A stretch of 64,000 nt of DNA from Alphaproteobacteria bacterium (GCA_020632875.1 JACKET010000003.1:62001-126000), one strand, 5' to 3'. Shown: positions 26,421 to 39,004, counted from the first letter of the stretch. Program-made: numbers and translations. The notes: a model not told the origin generated them from the letters alone.

Positions 26421-27126
26421 ACGCCGGCACACCACCGGCTCCTTCGAAGTCGTCGGCGTACCACTCGAAGATCTGGCTCACCTCCCACACCCCTTCTTCG
26501 CCCGCTTTCGGCCGGACCTTCTCGGGGTGGTTCACGAACTTCGTGGTCTGCTCGTCGAGGAAGTCGTCGAGGCCGTCGGACAGGAACGCCGTCTGCGGGA
26601 AGATGGGGCAGCCGCCGGACTGGCAGTTCAGCGCGAAGTGCACGCGCGGATCGTTGAACCGCGGCCGGATCACCTGGTTCTCGAGGCGGTAGAGATCGAG
26701 CTTCCGACCGCCGATGTTGTACCGGGTGTAGAAGAAGTACTCGACCTTGATGTCGTCGACGCTCTTCAGGCCGGGCCGGTCGATCACGCCGCGGATGGCG
26801 AGCGCGTTGTAGGCGTTGATGTAGTACGCCATCGCGTCCTGCTTCGCGGGGAACAGGTCGGGGTCGGACTCGGGCGAGACCTTGGCGACGTAGCCCAGGA
26901 ACCGGTCGAGCCCGGCGCGGTCGGCGGCGATCGCGGCGTAGTCGATCTTCCCGTTCTCGTCGACGCGGCCCGCGAGGACCTCGCTGAACAGCTCGTTCGG
27001 GAAGGCCCCCGCGGAGGGCGGCTCCGGGACGGTGACGAGCGGCTTCTCGTACTTGAAGCAGCCGGCGACGAGCGGCGAGAGCGTGAGAGCCAGCGCGGTG
27101 AGCGCACCGGCGAGCGACGAGCGCAT
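26323..27126 (-). CDS. DUF547 lipoprotein
   Basis: A 267-residue lipoprotein (signal with LVAGC, Cys about residue 23; GGAGG ahead of the ATG). It carries the DUF547 hallmarks: VDYxx-type opening KIDYAAIAADRAGLDRFLGYVAKVSP, the conserved YYINAYNALAIRGV, and HFALNCQSGGCPIFP with paired Cys. DUF547 is widespread in envelope proteins; its chemistry is not known. The gene is divergent from the nucleoside hydrolase (85 bp apart), and its 3' end overlaps the preceding membrane-protein gene by 98 bp. Confidence 0.9.
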   Translation of the reverse strand: MRSSLAGALTALALTLSPLVAGCFKYEKPLVTVPEPPSAGAFPNELFSEVLAGRVDENGKIDYAAIAADRAGLDRFLGYVAKVSPESDPDLFPAKQDAMAYYINAYNALAIRGVIDRPGLKSVDDIKVEYFFYTRYNIGGRKLDLYRLENQVIRPRFNDPRVHFALNCQSGGCPIFPQTAFLSDGLDDFLDEQTTKFVNHPEKVRPKAGEEGVWEVSQIFEWYADDFEGAGGVPAFIHKYRDEVPADAKLEYIPYDWALIAQAGKGP

Positions 27127-27211
27127 TCGGCCTCCGAGGTGGCGGGACACTAGCACTACGTCGTCGCGGGTTCCGTGGATCTCCCTGGGCGCAGCGCGGT
27201 ATGCCGGACGG

Positions 27212-27997
27212 ATGACCACGGGCCTGCTCATCGACACGGACCCGGCGCTCGGCCTGCCGCTGTCCGACGTCGACGACGCGATCGCGATCCACTTCGCGGT
27301 GCGGGCGGGGCTGCCGGTGGCCGGGCTGACGACGTGCTTCGGGAACGCCCCGGGTCCCGACACGTACGCCGTCGCGCGCGACCTCGGCGAGCGATTCGGC
27401 CTGCCCGTGTTCCGCGGCGCGGATGCGCCCGGCCAGGTCGAGAACGACGCGGTCGACGCGCTGCTCGCGCACACCGGCACCGTGCTGGCCCTGGCCCCGA
27501 TGACGAACATCGCGGCCGCCCTGCTGCGGGGGGCCCGCTGGGAGCGCCTCGTCGTGTTGGGCGGGACCAACCGCACGCTGCCGAACCTCCGCCCGCTGCA
27601 CACGACGGAGTTCAACCTCGCGATGGACCCGGCTGCCGCGACCGTCGCGCTCGAGCGCACCGACGTGCTGTTCCCGATGGACGTGTGCCGGCAGGTCTGG
27701 CTGGACGCCGACGACGTGGCCCGCCTCCCCGCGTGGATGGCCGACCGGTGCGCCCACTGGCTCCAGCTCGCGCCTCTCCTGACCGGCCGCCCGGCGTTCC
27801 ACCCGTGGGATCTGCTGCCCGCGGTGTGGCTGCGCTTCCCGAGCCTGTTCACGACGACCCGCGCGCGCCCGGTGCCGCGGTTCCTCCCGCTGTACCGGGG
27901 CTACGTGCGCTACGAGCCGGGCCAGGCGGAGGTCGCCATCCACGTCGACGCCGAGCGCCTCGTCCGGTTCTGGGCCGAGACGATCAGTCCGGAGTGA
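27212..27997 (+). CDS. Inosine/uridine-preferring nucleoside hydrolase family protein
   Basis: A 261-residue cytosolic enzyme that should split ribonucleosides into base and ribose. The Ca2+-binding N-terminal motif is the extended version LIDTDPALGLPLSDVDDAIAI, with insertion between DTDP and DDA as in some short bacterial members. The second site EFNLAMDPAAA and the strand LALAPMTNIAAAL are also present. The family is usually about 300-320 residues, so this one is on the short side; the C-terminal His region is not obvious. It ends 14 bp inside the opposing kinase gene. Nucleoside salvage is inferred. Confidence 0.85.
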   Translation: MTTGLLIDTDPALGLPLSDVDDAIAIHFAVRAGLPVAGLTTCFGNAPGPDTYAVARDLGERFGLPVFRGADAPGQVENDAVDALLAHTGTVLALAPMTNIAAALLRGARWERLVVLGGTNRTLPNLRPLHTTEFNLAMDPAAATVALERTDVLFPMDVCRQVWLDADDVARLPAWMADRCAHWLQLAPLLTGRPAFHPWDLLPAVWLRFPSLFTTTRARPVPRFLPLYRGYVRYEPGQAEVAIHVDAERLVRFWAETISPE

Positions 27998-29762
27998 CGG
28001 TCTCCTCGGCGTCGGTCGTGCCGCTGCGGAGGGTGTCGAGCTTCACGAGCGTCTCGAGGGCCGGCGCGTCGAGGGAGTCCGCGAGGGCGCCGAGCCCCTC
28101 GGCCACCTCCGCCGCGGACGGGCGGACCTCGACGTCCATCACCAGGCACCGCCGGATCCAGGCGAGCAGCTCTGCGGGGGCGTGAGGCGCCTCGGCCGCG
28201 AGGTTCGGCACGGCGTCGCGGGGGCCGCGGAACGGATGCGCACCGGTGAGCGCGTACCAGCCGAGCACGCCGAGCGGGTACACGTCGGAGCGCTCCGTCG
28301 TCTCGTGCGGACCGGCGAGCTGCTCTGGGGCCATGTAGCCGGGCGTGCCGATCATCATCCCCGTGCGCGTGAGGGGCTCGTCCGGGGGCAGGGTGTCGAA
28401 CGCGGTCTGGAGCTCGCGTGTGCGACGGGACTCCTCGAGGGCCTGGCGCAGCTTGGCCACCCCGAAGTCCAGCAGCTTCAGGCCCGGCGCCGTCGGGGTG
28501 AGCAGGATGTTGCCCGGCTTCACGTCGCGGTGGACGATGCCGTGGGCGTGCGCTTCGGCCAGCGCCCCGGCGAGGGTGGCGAGCAGGCGGCACGTCACGT
28601 CGGGGGCGAGCTTGCCGTGGCGCTCGAGGATCTTCGACAGCGGCTCGCCGTCCACGAGCTCCTGCACCTGGAAGAAGGTGCCGTCGTCGTCGATGTCGAC
28701 GTGCAGCATCCGGACGATGGCGGGGTGGTCGAGCGACGCGACGGTCTCGGCCTCGCGCAGGAACCGGCGGAGCAGGTGCACCGGCGCCCCGAGGTCGGCG
28801 CGGATGACCTTGATCGCGACGCGCTGCCCCGTCGCCTGGTCGAGCCCCTCGTACACGGCCCCCATCCCGCCGATGCCGATGCGGCTCAGGAGCTCGAAAC
28901 GCCCGCCCAGCACGCGGCCGTGGAAGGACGGGGTGGAGTCGGCGCCCTCGGCGAGCCGCTCGAGCGCGCGGGCCAGCTCGCGGGACCGGTCGCGCACCTG
29001 GGCCTGGAGCTGCGCGTTGAGCCGGCCGACCTCTTCGGCGTGGGCCTTGATCTCGTGCACCTGGGCGTCGACGCGGGCCTCGAGGTCGGCGTTCCACGAC
29101 TCGAGCTGGCGTTGCTGGGCGTCGATGGTGCGGCGCTGGAGGAAGTCGCGCAGGCGGGCCCGGTAGAGGAACACGACCATCGCGATCGACGCGATGGTGA
29201 TGGACGGGCCGTTCGGCATGAACGTGCGCCGGACCTCGATGTCGGGCTGGAACTGGAGCAGCGCCGCGAAGTAGGCCGCCAGGCCGATCAGGTACGCCAC
29301 GGCGCCGGGCACGGGCTCGAGCACGAGCAGCATGGCGATCACGATGCAGTACGCCATGTACGGCGTGACCGTGGGCGTGTTGAGCTGATCGACGCCCGCG
29401 ACGACCGCGCCGTGCAGCAGGTACACGAGCAGCGCGAGCGGCGCGAGCCACCGCATCGACCGGAGCGGGACCGTGAAGGCCGCGATCGTCAGGCCGAGCA
29501 CGGCGACGATGGTGAGGCCGTGCGTCCACGCGATGGCCTCGCGCCAATACGCGATGGCCGGGTCGAGCCCCTCCGTGGGCCAGAATCCCCAGACGTGCCC
29601 CAGGTGCGCGAGCAGCATCACCGGGAGGATGGCGCGGAGCCGCGATCGGTTGGTCTCGGCGCCCTCGCGGTCGAAGGCCTCGCGGGCCTCAGCATCGAGC
29701 TGGCCCGCCGGGTCGAGAAGCGCCCGGATGCCGGACGGCGCGGGGCTACTTCCCCTTTCCAA
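27984..29762 (-). CDS. Membrane Ser/Thr kinase with N-terminal TM sensor and coiled coil
   Basis: About 592 residues. Residues 45-205 hold five or six hydrophobic segments (ILPVMLLAHLGHVWGFWP, TIVAVLGLTIAAFTVPL, WLAPLALLVYLLHGAVVAGV, CIVIAMLLVLEPVPGAVAYLIGLAAYFAALL). A coiled coil follows (residues about 215-275, LESWNADLEARVDAQVHEIKAHAEEVGRLNAQL), like signalling helices in MASE/histidine-kinase sensors. The kinase domain fills the rest: GIGGMGAVYEG, AIKVI, VHRDVKPGNILL (about residue 410), LLDFGVAK, YMAPEQ. The start is uncertain: TTG at 29762, 17 bp inside the upstream gene, is the only one that keeps the polar N-terminus. It is coupled to the GVRVGG lipoprotein. Confidence 0.88.
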   Translation of the reverse strand: MERGSSPAPSGIRALLDPAGQLDAEAREAFDREGAETNRSRLRAILPVMLLAHLGHVWGFWPTEGLDPAIAYWREAIAWTHGLTIVAVLGLTIAAFTVPLRSMRWLAPLALLVYLLHGAVVAGVDQLNTPTVTPYMAYCIVIAMLLVLEPVPGAVAYLIGLAAYFAALLQFQPDIEVRRTFMPNGPSITIASIAMVVFLYRARLRDFLQRRTIDAQQRQLESWNADLEARVDAQVHEIKAHAEEVGRLNAQLQAQVRDRSRELARALERLAEGADSTPSFHGRVLGGRFELLSRIGIGGMGAVYEGLDQATGQRVAIKVIRADLGAPVHLLRRFLREAETVASLDHPAIVRMLHVDIDDDGTFFQVQELVDGEPLSKILERHGKLAPDVTCRLLATLAGALAEAHAHGIVHRDVKPGNILLTPTAPGLKLLDFGVAKLRQALEESRRTRELQTAFDTLPPDEPLTRTGMMIGTPGYMAPEQLAGPHETTERSDVYPLGVLGWYALTGAHPFRGPRDAVPNLAAEAPHAPAELLAWIRRCLVMDVEVRPSAAEVAEGLGALADSLDAPALETLVKLDTLRSGTTDAEETVTPD

Positions 29763-30198
29763 TGAGCTTCTTGCCGCCGATGGAGACGCCCTTCTTCATG
29801 TCGACCTCGACGCCCTTGTCGCCGCCGACGCGCACGCCCTGGGTGCTGTCGTCCTGCCCGACCACGACGCCGTTGTCGCCGCCGATGCGGACGCCCTGCG
29901 TGTGCCCGTCGTCGCCGGCCATCACGCCGTACTCGCCGCCGACGCGAACGCCGTCGACCTCGGACTGATCGCCGATCAGCACGCCGTTGCCGCCGCCCAC
30001 GCGCACCCCGCGGTTCCCCGCGTCGTCGTGGCCGACCATGTTCGGGTCGCCCCCGCGACGGGCGCCGGTCGCCCCCACCTCGCCTTCTTCCGGCGCTTCG
30101 ACCTCGACGGGCGTGGGGTCGGTGCCGGCGGAGCGCCCGGCGAACAGGTCGCACCCGGTGAGCAGGAAGGGGATCAGGATGGCGAACGAGCGCAGCAT
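29746..30198 (-). CDS. Lipoprotein with GVRVGG solenoid repeats
   Basis: A 150-residue lipoprotein (MLRSFAILIPFLLTGC). After an acidic linker, residues about 62-142 are tandem units of about 19-20 residues: GVRVGGGNGVLIGDQSEVD, GVRVGGEYGVMAGDDGHTQ, GVRIGGDNGVVVGQDDSTQ, GVRVGGDKGVEVDMKK, GVSIGGKKLIG. The spacing and Gly/Val pattern suggest a small beta-solenoid, comparable to left-handed helix or haemagglutinin-like repeats. Its stop lies inside the start region of the membrane kinase, so the two are translationally linked, and it may be a ligand or envelope partner of that kinase. Not a family I can name. Confidence 0.75.
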   Translation of the reverse strand: MLRSFAILIPFLLTGCDLFAGRSAGTDPTPVEVEAPEEGEVGATGARRGGDPNMVGHDDAGNRGVRVGGGNGVLIGDQSEVDGVRVGGEYGVMAGDDGHTQGVRIGGDNGVVVGQDDSTQGVRVGGDKGVEVDMKKGVSIGGKKLIGKGK

Positions 30199-30228
30199 GG
30201 CGGAGACCTCCGGACGCGCGTCACTCTA

Positions 30229-33642
<3,414 letters not shown>

Positions 33643-33674
33643 CCGCTACACTTATCCCATGCCAGGAGTTCCTC

Positions 33675-34931
33675 ATGTCCGGCTATACGAAGAGCGGTAG
33701 CTCCATCAACATCGGGAGCAGCACCCGCAACACGCAGGTGTCCAGCACCGCGAGCGGCGGCGGGTCGCGCGACGACAAGTGGCGCACCTCGAACGGCCAG
33801 AACTACGAAGCGTGGAAGTTCCGGATGGAACAGCACGCCCAGCAGATGCGCGAGCGGATCCAGCGCATGCAGGAGCGCAACCAGTACGGCGGCTTCATGG
33901 GCGGCATCATGAACTCCATGTGGTCGGCGATGGATACCGTCACCGACGCTCAAGACATGGCGCGCATCGAAGAGCAGGCGAAGGCCATCGAAGACGCGAA
34001 CCAGCAGACCCAGACCAAGCTCGAAGACGTCGATCCGAAGCTGCTCGAGGGCCTCGACAAAGACACCATCCTCCGCTTCGCGTTCAGCCCCGAAGACATG
34101 GCGGCCCTCGACCTCAACGGCGAGCACGACGCGATCGCCGAGGTGGCCTCGGTGCTCACGGTGAACAACCCCACGCCCGAGCTCATGAAGCACCTCATCG
34201 GCAGCGGGCAGTTCCAGGATGTCGTGTGGTCCGGCCACGGGTCCGAAGAGGGCATGTGGATCACGAACGCCGAGGGCAAGTCCGAGCTGCTCCCGGCGAA
34301 AGACATGGCCGACATGTTCAAGGACAGCTCCGTGCAGGAGATCCTGCTCAACACCTGCGACGGCGGCGCCGCGGTCGACGACGCGCTGAACAAGGCCGGC
34401 ATCGACACGTTCGCGTACCAGCGCGAGATCGACGACAAGACGGCCATCGAAGACGCGCAGCAGTTCGCCCAGTCCGGCAGCCTCGCCGACATCGACAAGT
34501 CCGCCGACGTGAAGGTCGAGAACGGCCAGGTCGACGTGAAGTCGGGCGGCCGGTACCAGCACGGCAGCAACGTCGCGAACCTCGGGGGCCTGATGGCGGC
34601 GGGCTTCAACCCGTTCGCCGGCATGGCCCTGAAGCAGGGCCTCGGCGGCCTCGAAGGCAGCGGCATGATCGACCTGTCGGGCCTCGGGATGATGGGGCCC
34701 TTCGGACCGATCGGGCCGATCGGGCCGATCAGCCCGGTCGCGGCACCCACGCAGACCGCGACCGCCGCCTTGACCGGTACGGCCTCGGCAGGTGTGTCGA
34801 AGGGTCTCACGGGCGTGGCGAAGGCCGTCGCCGACTCCGGCACCGCGCACGCGGCGGTCACGCCGAAGCAAGAGATCCTGGCGAACAAGGGCTCCGCGCT
34901 GGCGGGCCTGCGCTACACCGCGCTGCTGTAG
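33675..34931 (+). CDS. Caspase/CHAT-like cysteine-protease protein, divergent from the STAND kinase
   Basis: A 418-residue protein, start set by AGGAG six bases ahead. Residues 1-40 are Ser/Thr/Gly-rich and disordered; 45-115 form a helical, Met/Gln-rich segment. Residues about 130-270 read as a caspase-fold (CHAT/C14-like) domain: strand and His in DVVWSGHGSEEG (His188), then EILLNTCDGG (Cys228), followed by the typical 'second strand and helix' AGIDTFAYQREIDDKTAIEDAQQFAQSGSL. The His/Cys dyad is intact. The C-terminal 120 residues are Gly/Met/Pro-rich with GPIGPIGPI repeats, hydrophobic and possibly membrane-active. No signal peptide. Protease activity and partnership with the kinase/ATPase are inferred. 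Confidence 0.68.
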   Translation: MSGYTKSGSSINIGSSTRNTQVSSTASGGGSRDDKWRTSNGQNYEAWKFRMEQHAQQMRERIQRMQERNQYGGFMGGIMNSMWSAMDTVTDAQDMARIEEQAKAIEDANQQTQTKLEDVDPKLLEGLDKDTILRFAFSPEDMAALDLNGEHDAIAEVASVLTVNNPTPELMKHLIGSGQFQDVVWSGHGSEEGMWITNAEGKSELLPAKDMADMFKDSSVQEILLNTCDGGAAVDDALNKAGIDTFAYQREIDDKTAIEDAQQFAQSGSLADIDKSADVKVENGQVDVKSGGRYQHGSNVANLGGLMAAGFNPFAGMALKQGLGGLEGSGMIDLSGLGMMGPFGPIGPIGPISPVAAPTQTATAALTGTASAGVSKGLTGVAKAVADSGTAHAAVTPKQEILANKGSALAGLRYTALL

Positions 34932-36833
34932 TCAGCGGATCGTCGCGCACCCGCCGCGGACGGCGCGCATCCCCGCCATGATCGTCGCGCCCCGGTAGTG
35001 GTCCTCACCGCCGGGGTACGCCTGGCGGTAGCTCTTCGTCTGCTCGACGAGGTCGGCCATGGTCTTCTGGCAATCGTCGGGACGGCCGGCACGGAGGCGC
35101 TGCGGCATCGTGTCGACCCACGCCAGCGCCTCGGGCAGCGTCGCGATCACGGCCGGCGTGCCGCGGATGCAGCCCGCCAGCCGCAGGCTGTTCGCCCCGA
35201 CCGCGAGCTCGATGCGCGACCACTCCACGTTGGCTGCCCGGCGCGGATCCTTCCGGTCGCTCTCGAAGCGCGTCCAGGTGTTGGCGAGCTGCGGGACCAT
35301 GATCTTGCAGGCCGCGTTCTCGAGCTCGACGACCTTGGCGTCGGAAGCCGCGGCAGCCGCGGCGACCCGCTCGATCTCGGCCTCGGAGATCCCGTCTGAC
35401 ACGGCCTGCCAGACGAGCGTGCGCTCGGCGACGCGCACGACCTTCGCGACGTCGGAGCGGATGGCGTAGTCGTCGTCGGAGCTGCCCGTCTTGAAGTCGA
35501 GCAGGGCGTTGGTGCGCTGCTGGACGACCGGGCTCATGCCGTCGCGGGCCGCCATCGCCTGGAGCAGCAGGATCTCGACCTCCGTCCAGACCGGACGGTG
35601 GCCGTTGGAGTACACCGGCCGGTCGGCGATGCCGTACTTCTTCGAGACCTCCATCACCTTCTCGAGGGCCGTGATTCGCCCGGTGACGTCGGGGCCCGCG
35701 CAGGCGACGCTCGCGTTCAGCAGGCTGCCCCCGATGTCTTCGGCGCGGTCGATGCCGTCGGTGATGCCCACCACGAGGTTCGGCATCCACGTCGTCGACG
35801 GGGCGCCGTCGACCAGCGAAGACCAGCCGAACGGGGCGGACACCGTGCCGTGCTGCCAGATCTCGGGCCGCTCGTCGTACAGCCCGAGGTCGTACGCCGC
35901 CCAGTGCCGGTGGTTGTACGAATCGGGGTGCTTCACGTCGGGCTCCTTGCCCTTGTGCCGCTCGATGTAGTGGTAGAGCTCGTCGACGAGCTGGCACCAC
36001 CGCCGCTGGTGCTCGAGCAGGCCCCACCGCACCGAGAGCCCGCCCAGGACCTTCGGATCGTTCGTGCGGCCCGTGAGCTTCATCTCGTCGGGGCTCTTCG
36101 CGAGCGCGTCGAGGATCATCCGGGTCTCGTCGTCGACCTGCGTCTGCTTCCGGTCGGCCTCGAGCTGCTCCATCTTCTTGCGGGCCGCGGCGGCCCCTTC
36201 GGCGGACAGGACGAACTCGGGATCGACCTTCGCGGCCTCCTGGAACTTCTTCAGCGCCTCTTCGTAGCGGCCTTCGAACTCGGCCTGCAGGCCGGCGCCG
36301 TAGGTGCTCATCGCCTGGAAGTCCTCGGTGGGTGCGTCGGCGATGATCTTCCGGCGCGCACCCGCGCTGACCGCGACCTGCAGCTTCACGAGGAGGTCTT
36401 CGACGAGGGACTTCTCGACCGTCACGAAGTCCGTGACGGTGCCGTTCGCGTCGACCGCGGCGACGATCTTCCCGGACTTCACGTCGACCGCGCGGGCATC
36501 CATCAAGAACGTCTCGCCCACCACGGACCACGAGCCGATCACCACCCACTCCGCCCCGACGCCGTTGCCGAGCTTCACGGCGGTCTTGGGGTCGAGGAAG
36601 CCGGTCTCGGCGAGCTCGATCTCCTTGAGCACCGCGTCGAGCCGCGCGCGCTCGACGAGCTCGAGCTCCTCGACCTGCGAGAGATCGGAGACCAGCATGC
36701 CGGCGAGCGCCCGCCCGAGGCCTTCGTGGCTGTCGCTCTTCGCGGCCTGGTCGAGCGGCAACACCGCCAGGGACCGCGCCGCGGCGGCGGGAAGCGCCAG
36801 CAGCAGCGAGAAGAGGAGGAGCACGGCGCGCAT
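34932..36833 (-). CDS. CsgG/FlgO-like secreted protein with helical-repeat C-terminus
   Basis: A 633-residue protein with signal MRAVLLLFSLLLALPAAAA. Residues 20-155 match the CsgG/FlgO nucleotide-like fold of outer-membrane assembly proteins: SLAVLPLDQAAKSD, LGRALAGMLVSDLSQVEELELVERARLDAVLKEIEL, GNGVGAEWVVIGSWSVVGETFLMDARAVDVKSGKIV. A TPR-like stretch follows (YGAGLQAEFEGRYEEALKKFQEAAKVDPEF), then a long domain with conserved Trp/Tyr that I cannot name. Its stop abuts that of the caspase-like gene. It probably works in the periplasm or at the outer membrane; members of this fold form secretion pores or sense envelope state. Confidence 0.8.
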   Translation of the reverse strand: MRAVLLLFSLLLALPAAAARSLAVLPLDQAAKSDSHEGLGRALAGMLVSDLSQVEELELVERARLDAVLKEIELAETGFLDPKTAVKLGNGVGAEWVVIGSWSVVGETFLMDARAVDVKSGKIVAAVDANGTVTDFVTVEKSLVEDLLVKLQVAVSAGARRKIIADAPTEDFQAMSTYGAGLQAEFEGRYEEALKKFQEAAKVDPEFVLSAEGAAAARKKMEQLEADRKQTQVDDETRMILDALAKSPDEMKLTGRTNDPKVLGGLSVRWGLLEHQRRWCQLVDELYHYIERHKGKEPDVKHPDSYNHRHWAAYDLGLYDERPEIWQHGTVSAPFGWSSLVDGAPSTTWMPNLVVGITDGIDRAEDIGGSLLNASVACAGPDVTGRITALEKVMEVSKKYGIADRPVYSNGHRPVWTEVEILLLQAMAARDGMSPVVQQRTNALLDFKTGSSDDDYAIRSDVAKVVRVAERTLVWQAVSDGISEAEIERVAAAAAASDAKVVELENAACKIMVPQLANTWTRFESDRKDPRRAANVEWSRIELAVGANSLRLAGCIRGTPAVIATLPEALAWVDTMPQRLRAGRPDDCQKTMADLVEQTKSYRQAYPGGEDHYRGATIMAGMRAVRGGCATIR

Positions 36834-36932
36834 CGGATCTCCCGGGTTGGGTCGTCGGACTGCCCACCTCTATCCGGCTCGTTAAAGACCGGCGCCGGCG
36901 CACCGTCCGCGCGTCGCCCAGGGAAAACCCGC

Positions 36933-38012
36933 GTGCCGAAGTCTGTTCCCCTGCTGCTCGTGCTCGTCGCCCTGTCGGGCTGCGTCCGAAAGACCGTCGA
37001 CCGCTTCACGACCCAGCGCGTGGTGCCGACCGCGCTGCGCACGGGCGACGTCGACCGGGTGTGCAAGATCGGCGAGGCGCTCGGTCACCCGCTCCAGGCC
37101 GCGACCGCCGAGAAGAACCCGCCCGACCGCGCGATGATCATCGCCGACGCCGTGGCGGGCATCTGCGACGAGGCGCGGGCCTTCGCGCACCAGGCCGACG
37201 GCGTGGTGGCCCAGACGGTGGTCCCGGCCGGTGCGGGCCGCGTGGCCGCGGTGAAGGACGCGCTGGCCCTCGAAGAGCGCTCGCGCGAGCGGGCCGCGCT
37301 GCGGTTCCACAGCGCGTGGAAGCGCTCGAACCGGGTGTTCGGCGAGCTCGGCGCCGATTCCTCGTGCCCGCGCGTGCGCGAGAGGGACGAGCTGACCCTG
37401 CTCGTGGGTCTGGTGTCCGGAACCATCGCCATGCTCAACGACAAGGCCAGCGGCGGGCGCAATGCCGTCCCCCTCGACACCCTCTCCCGCGTGGGGCGCG
37501 TCGCACCGTGCCTCGACGACGCGACGTGGTGGGGCGTGCCGAGCGCGCTGCAGGCGTCGGCCTGGATCGTGGTGCCCGGCTCCGGTCCCGAGGGCGTCGA
37601 CCCGTGGGCCCAGCTGCGCGAGGCGGCCGAGCGGGGCGAGAAGAGCGGCGTGCGGCTCGGCTGGGCGCTCTACGCCGAGATCGCCGACAACGCCGACGAG
37701 CCCGAGCGCGTGCGCGAGGCCGTGAAGGCGTACTTCGCGAGCGAGGCGGCCCACCCGCGCGACCCCGACTACGCCATGCTCGACGAGTACGGGCGCAGCA
37801 TCGTGCTCCACCAGTCCGACCTGATCTGGGCGGCCGAGCGCGGCCACCGCACCCCCCGGGCCGGCGAGCTGCCCACCGCGCCGTCCGCGCCCCCCACGGG
37901 CGACGACCCCTTCGCGCCGGCCGACGACCCGTTCGGCGCCGACCCCTTCGCCGAAGACGCAACCGACGGAGCCGCTCCCGAAGCGCCCGCTCCCACCGAG
38001 GCCCCCGAATGA
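36933..38012 (+). CDS. Putative T-component lipoprotein of a TPAT-type TRAP transporter
   Basis: A 359-residue lipoprotein (VPKSVPLLLVLVALSGC). It is largely helical and contains pairs of antiparallel helices (RAMIIADAVAGICDEARAFAHQ, ERSRERAALRFHSAWKRSNRVFGEL, ERVREAVKAYFASEAAHP), compatible with a TPR-like solenoid. The last 50 residues are acidic with repeated DPF motifs (GDDPFAPADDPFGADPFAED). Its stop overlaps the start of the TRAP binding protein (ATGA). In TPAT transporters (TatT/TatP described in Treponema) a lipoprotein of TPR type is encoded beside the binding protein and QM permease, which matches this gene order; direct sequence similarity to TatT is not evident to me. Confidence 0.65.
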   Translation: MPKSVPLLLVLVALSGCVRKTVDRFTTQRVVPTALRTGDVDRVCKIGEALGHPLQAATAEKNPPDRAMIIADAVAGICDEARAFAHQADGVVAQTVVPAGAGRVAAVKDALALEERSRERAALRFHSAWKRSNRVFGELGADSSCPRVRERDELTLLVGLVSGTIAMLNDKASGGRNAVPLDTLSRVGRVAPCLDDATWWGVPSALQASAWIVVPGSGPEGVDPWAQLREAAERGEKSGVRLGWALYAEIADNADEPERVREAVKAYFASEAAHPRDPDYAMLDEYGRSIVLHQSDLIWAAERGHRTPRAGELPTAPSAPPTGDDPFAPADDPFGADPFAEDATDGAAPEAPAPTEAPE

Positions 38013-39004
38013 ACACCCTGCTGAAGTCCTGTGTGGCCGGCGCGATCGCGCTGTGCTCCCTCCCCGCCTCCGCCGCGACGATCTGCACGTACGACCCCGC
38101 CGGGAAGGCCGGCGAGTACTACAAGCTGATGTCGGAGTTCGCGCTCGAGGCGTCCGCGTGGGGCGAGACGATCGAGATCAAGGCGTACACGGACGAAGAG
38201 ACGGCGAGCAAGGACTACGAGGCCGGCACGTGCGACGGGGTGGTCGCCACGGGCGTCCGCCTGCAGCGCTTCAACCGCTTCCCCTCCACCATCGAGGCGA
38301 TGGGCGCCCTGCCCGACTACGCCCTCCTGGGCTCGCTGGTGAACACGCTCGCGACCTCCGACGGGGCCGCCTCGAAGCTCGTGAAAGACGGCAACGAGAC
38401 CGTCGGCTTCATCTCGGTCGGTGCCGTCTACCTGTTCGTCCGCGACCGCAGCGTCGACAGCGTGTCGAAGCTCGCCGGCAAGCGCATCGCGACGATGGAC
38501 TACGACAAGGCCGCTCCCGCGATGGTCGAGCGGGTCGGCGCCATCACGGTCGCCGCCGACCTCGGCACCATCGGGCCCAAGTTCAACAACGGCGCCGTCG
38601 ACGCCTGCTACGTGAGCGCGCCGGCCTACGAGCCGTTCGAGCTGCACCGCGGGCTCGGCGACAAGGGCGGCATCCTGCGCTCTCCCCTCGCCCAGGCCAC
38701 GCTGCAGGTCATGGTGAAGCAGTCGAAGTTCGGCGACGGCTTCGGGAAGAAGGCCCGCACGTGGTTCGCTGGCCGGTTCGACCAGACCGTCGACGTCGCG
38801 AAGAAGGCCGAGGCGGCCATCCCGGCGAGCGCGTGGGTCGACATCCCCGCGTCCGAGGCCGACGGCTGGTCGCAGATGTTCCGCGAGGTCCGGATCCGCC
38901 TGCGGGACGACGGCTCCTACGACGGCCAGATGCTGAAGGTCATGCGCCAGCTCCGATGCAAGTCCGACGGCGCGCGCGCCGAGTGCGCCGAGAACAAGGA
39001 GTAG
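38009..39004 (+). CDS. TRAP-type periplasmic solute-binding protein (P component)
   Basis: A 331-residue secreted protein (signal MNTLLKSCVAGAIALCSLPASAA). The fold is that of a TRAP/DctP-like two-lobe binding protein: ICTYDPAGKAGEYYKLMSEFALEASAWGETIEIKAYTDEETASKDYEAGTCDGVVATGVR at the start, then FISVGAVYLFVRDRSVDSVSKLAGKRIATMDYDKAAPAMVERVGA, the usual interdomain strand. The conserved Arg for carboxylate ligands is not obvious, so the solute may not be a C4-dicarboxylate. It is translationally coupled to the preceding lipoprotein and followed 30 bp later by the fused permease. Periplasmic uptake is inferred. Confidence 0.85.
   Translation: MNTLLKSCVAGAIALCSLPASAATICTYDPAGKAGEYYKLMSEFALEASAWGETIEIKAYTDEETASKDYEAGTCDGVVATGVRLQRFNRFPSTIEAMGALPDYALLGSLVNTLATSDGAASKLVKDGNETVGFISVGAVYLFVRDRSVDSVSKLAGKRIATMDYDKAAPAMVERVGAITVAADLGTIGPKFNNGAVDACYVSAPAYEPFELHRGLGDKGGILRSPLAQATLQVMVKQSKFGDGFGKKARTWFAGRFDQTVDVAKKAEAAIPASAWVDIPASEADGWSQMFREVRIRLRDDGSYDGQMLKVMRQLRCKSDGARAECAENKE

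Noticed and set aside
27212..27997. Nucleoside hydrolase judged inactive because of the altered DTDPxxDDA motif
   Set aside because: Extended forms with an insert between DTDP and DDA are known in the family, and the second site EFNLAMDP is intact.
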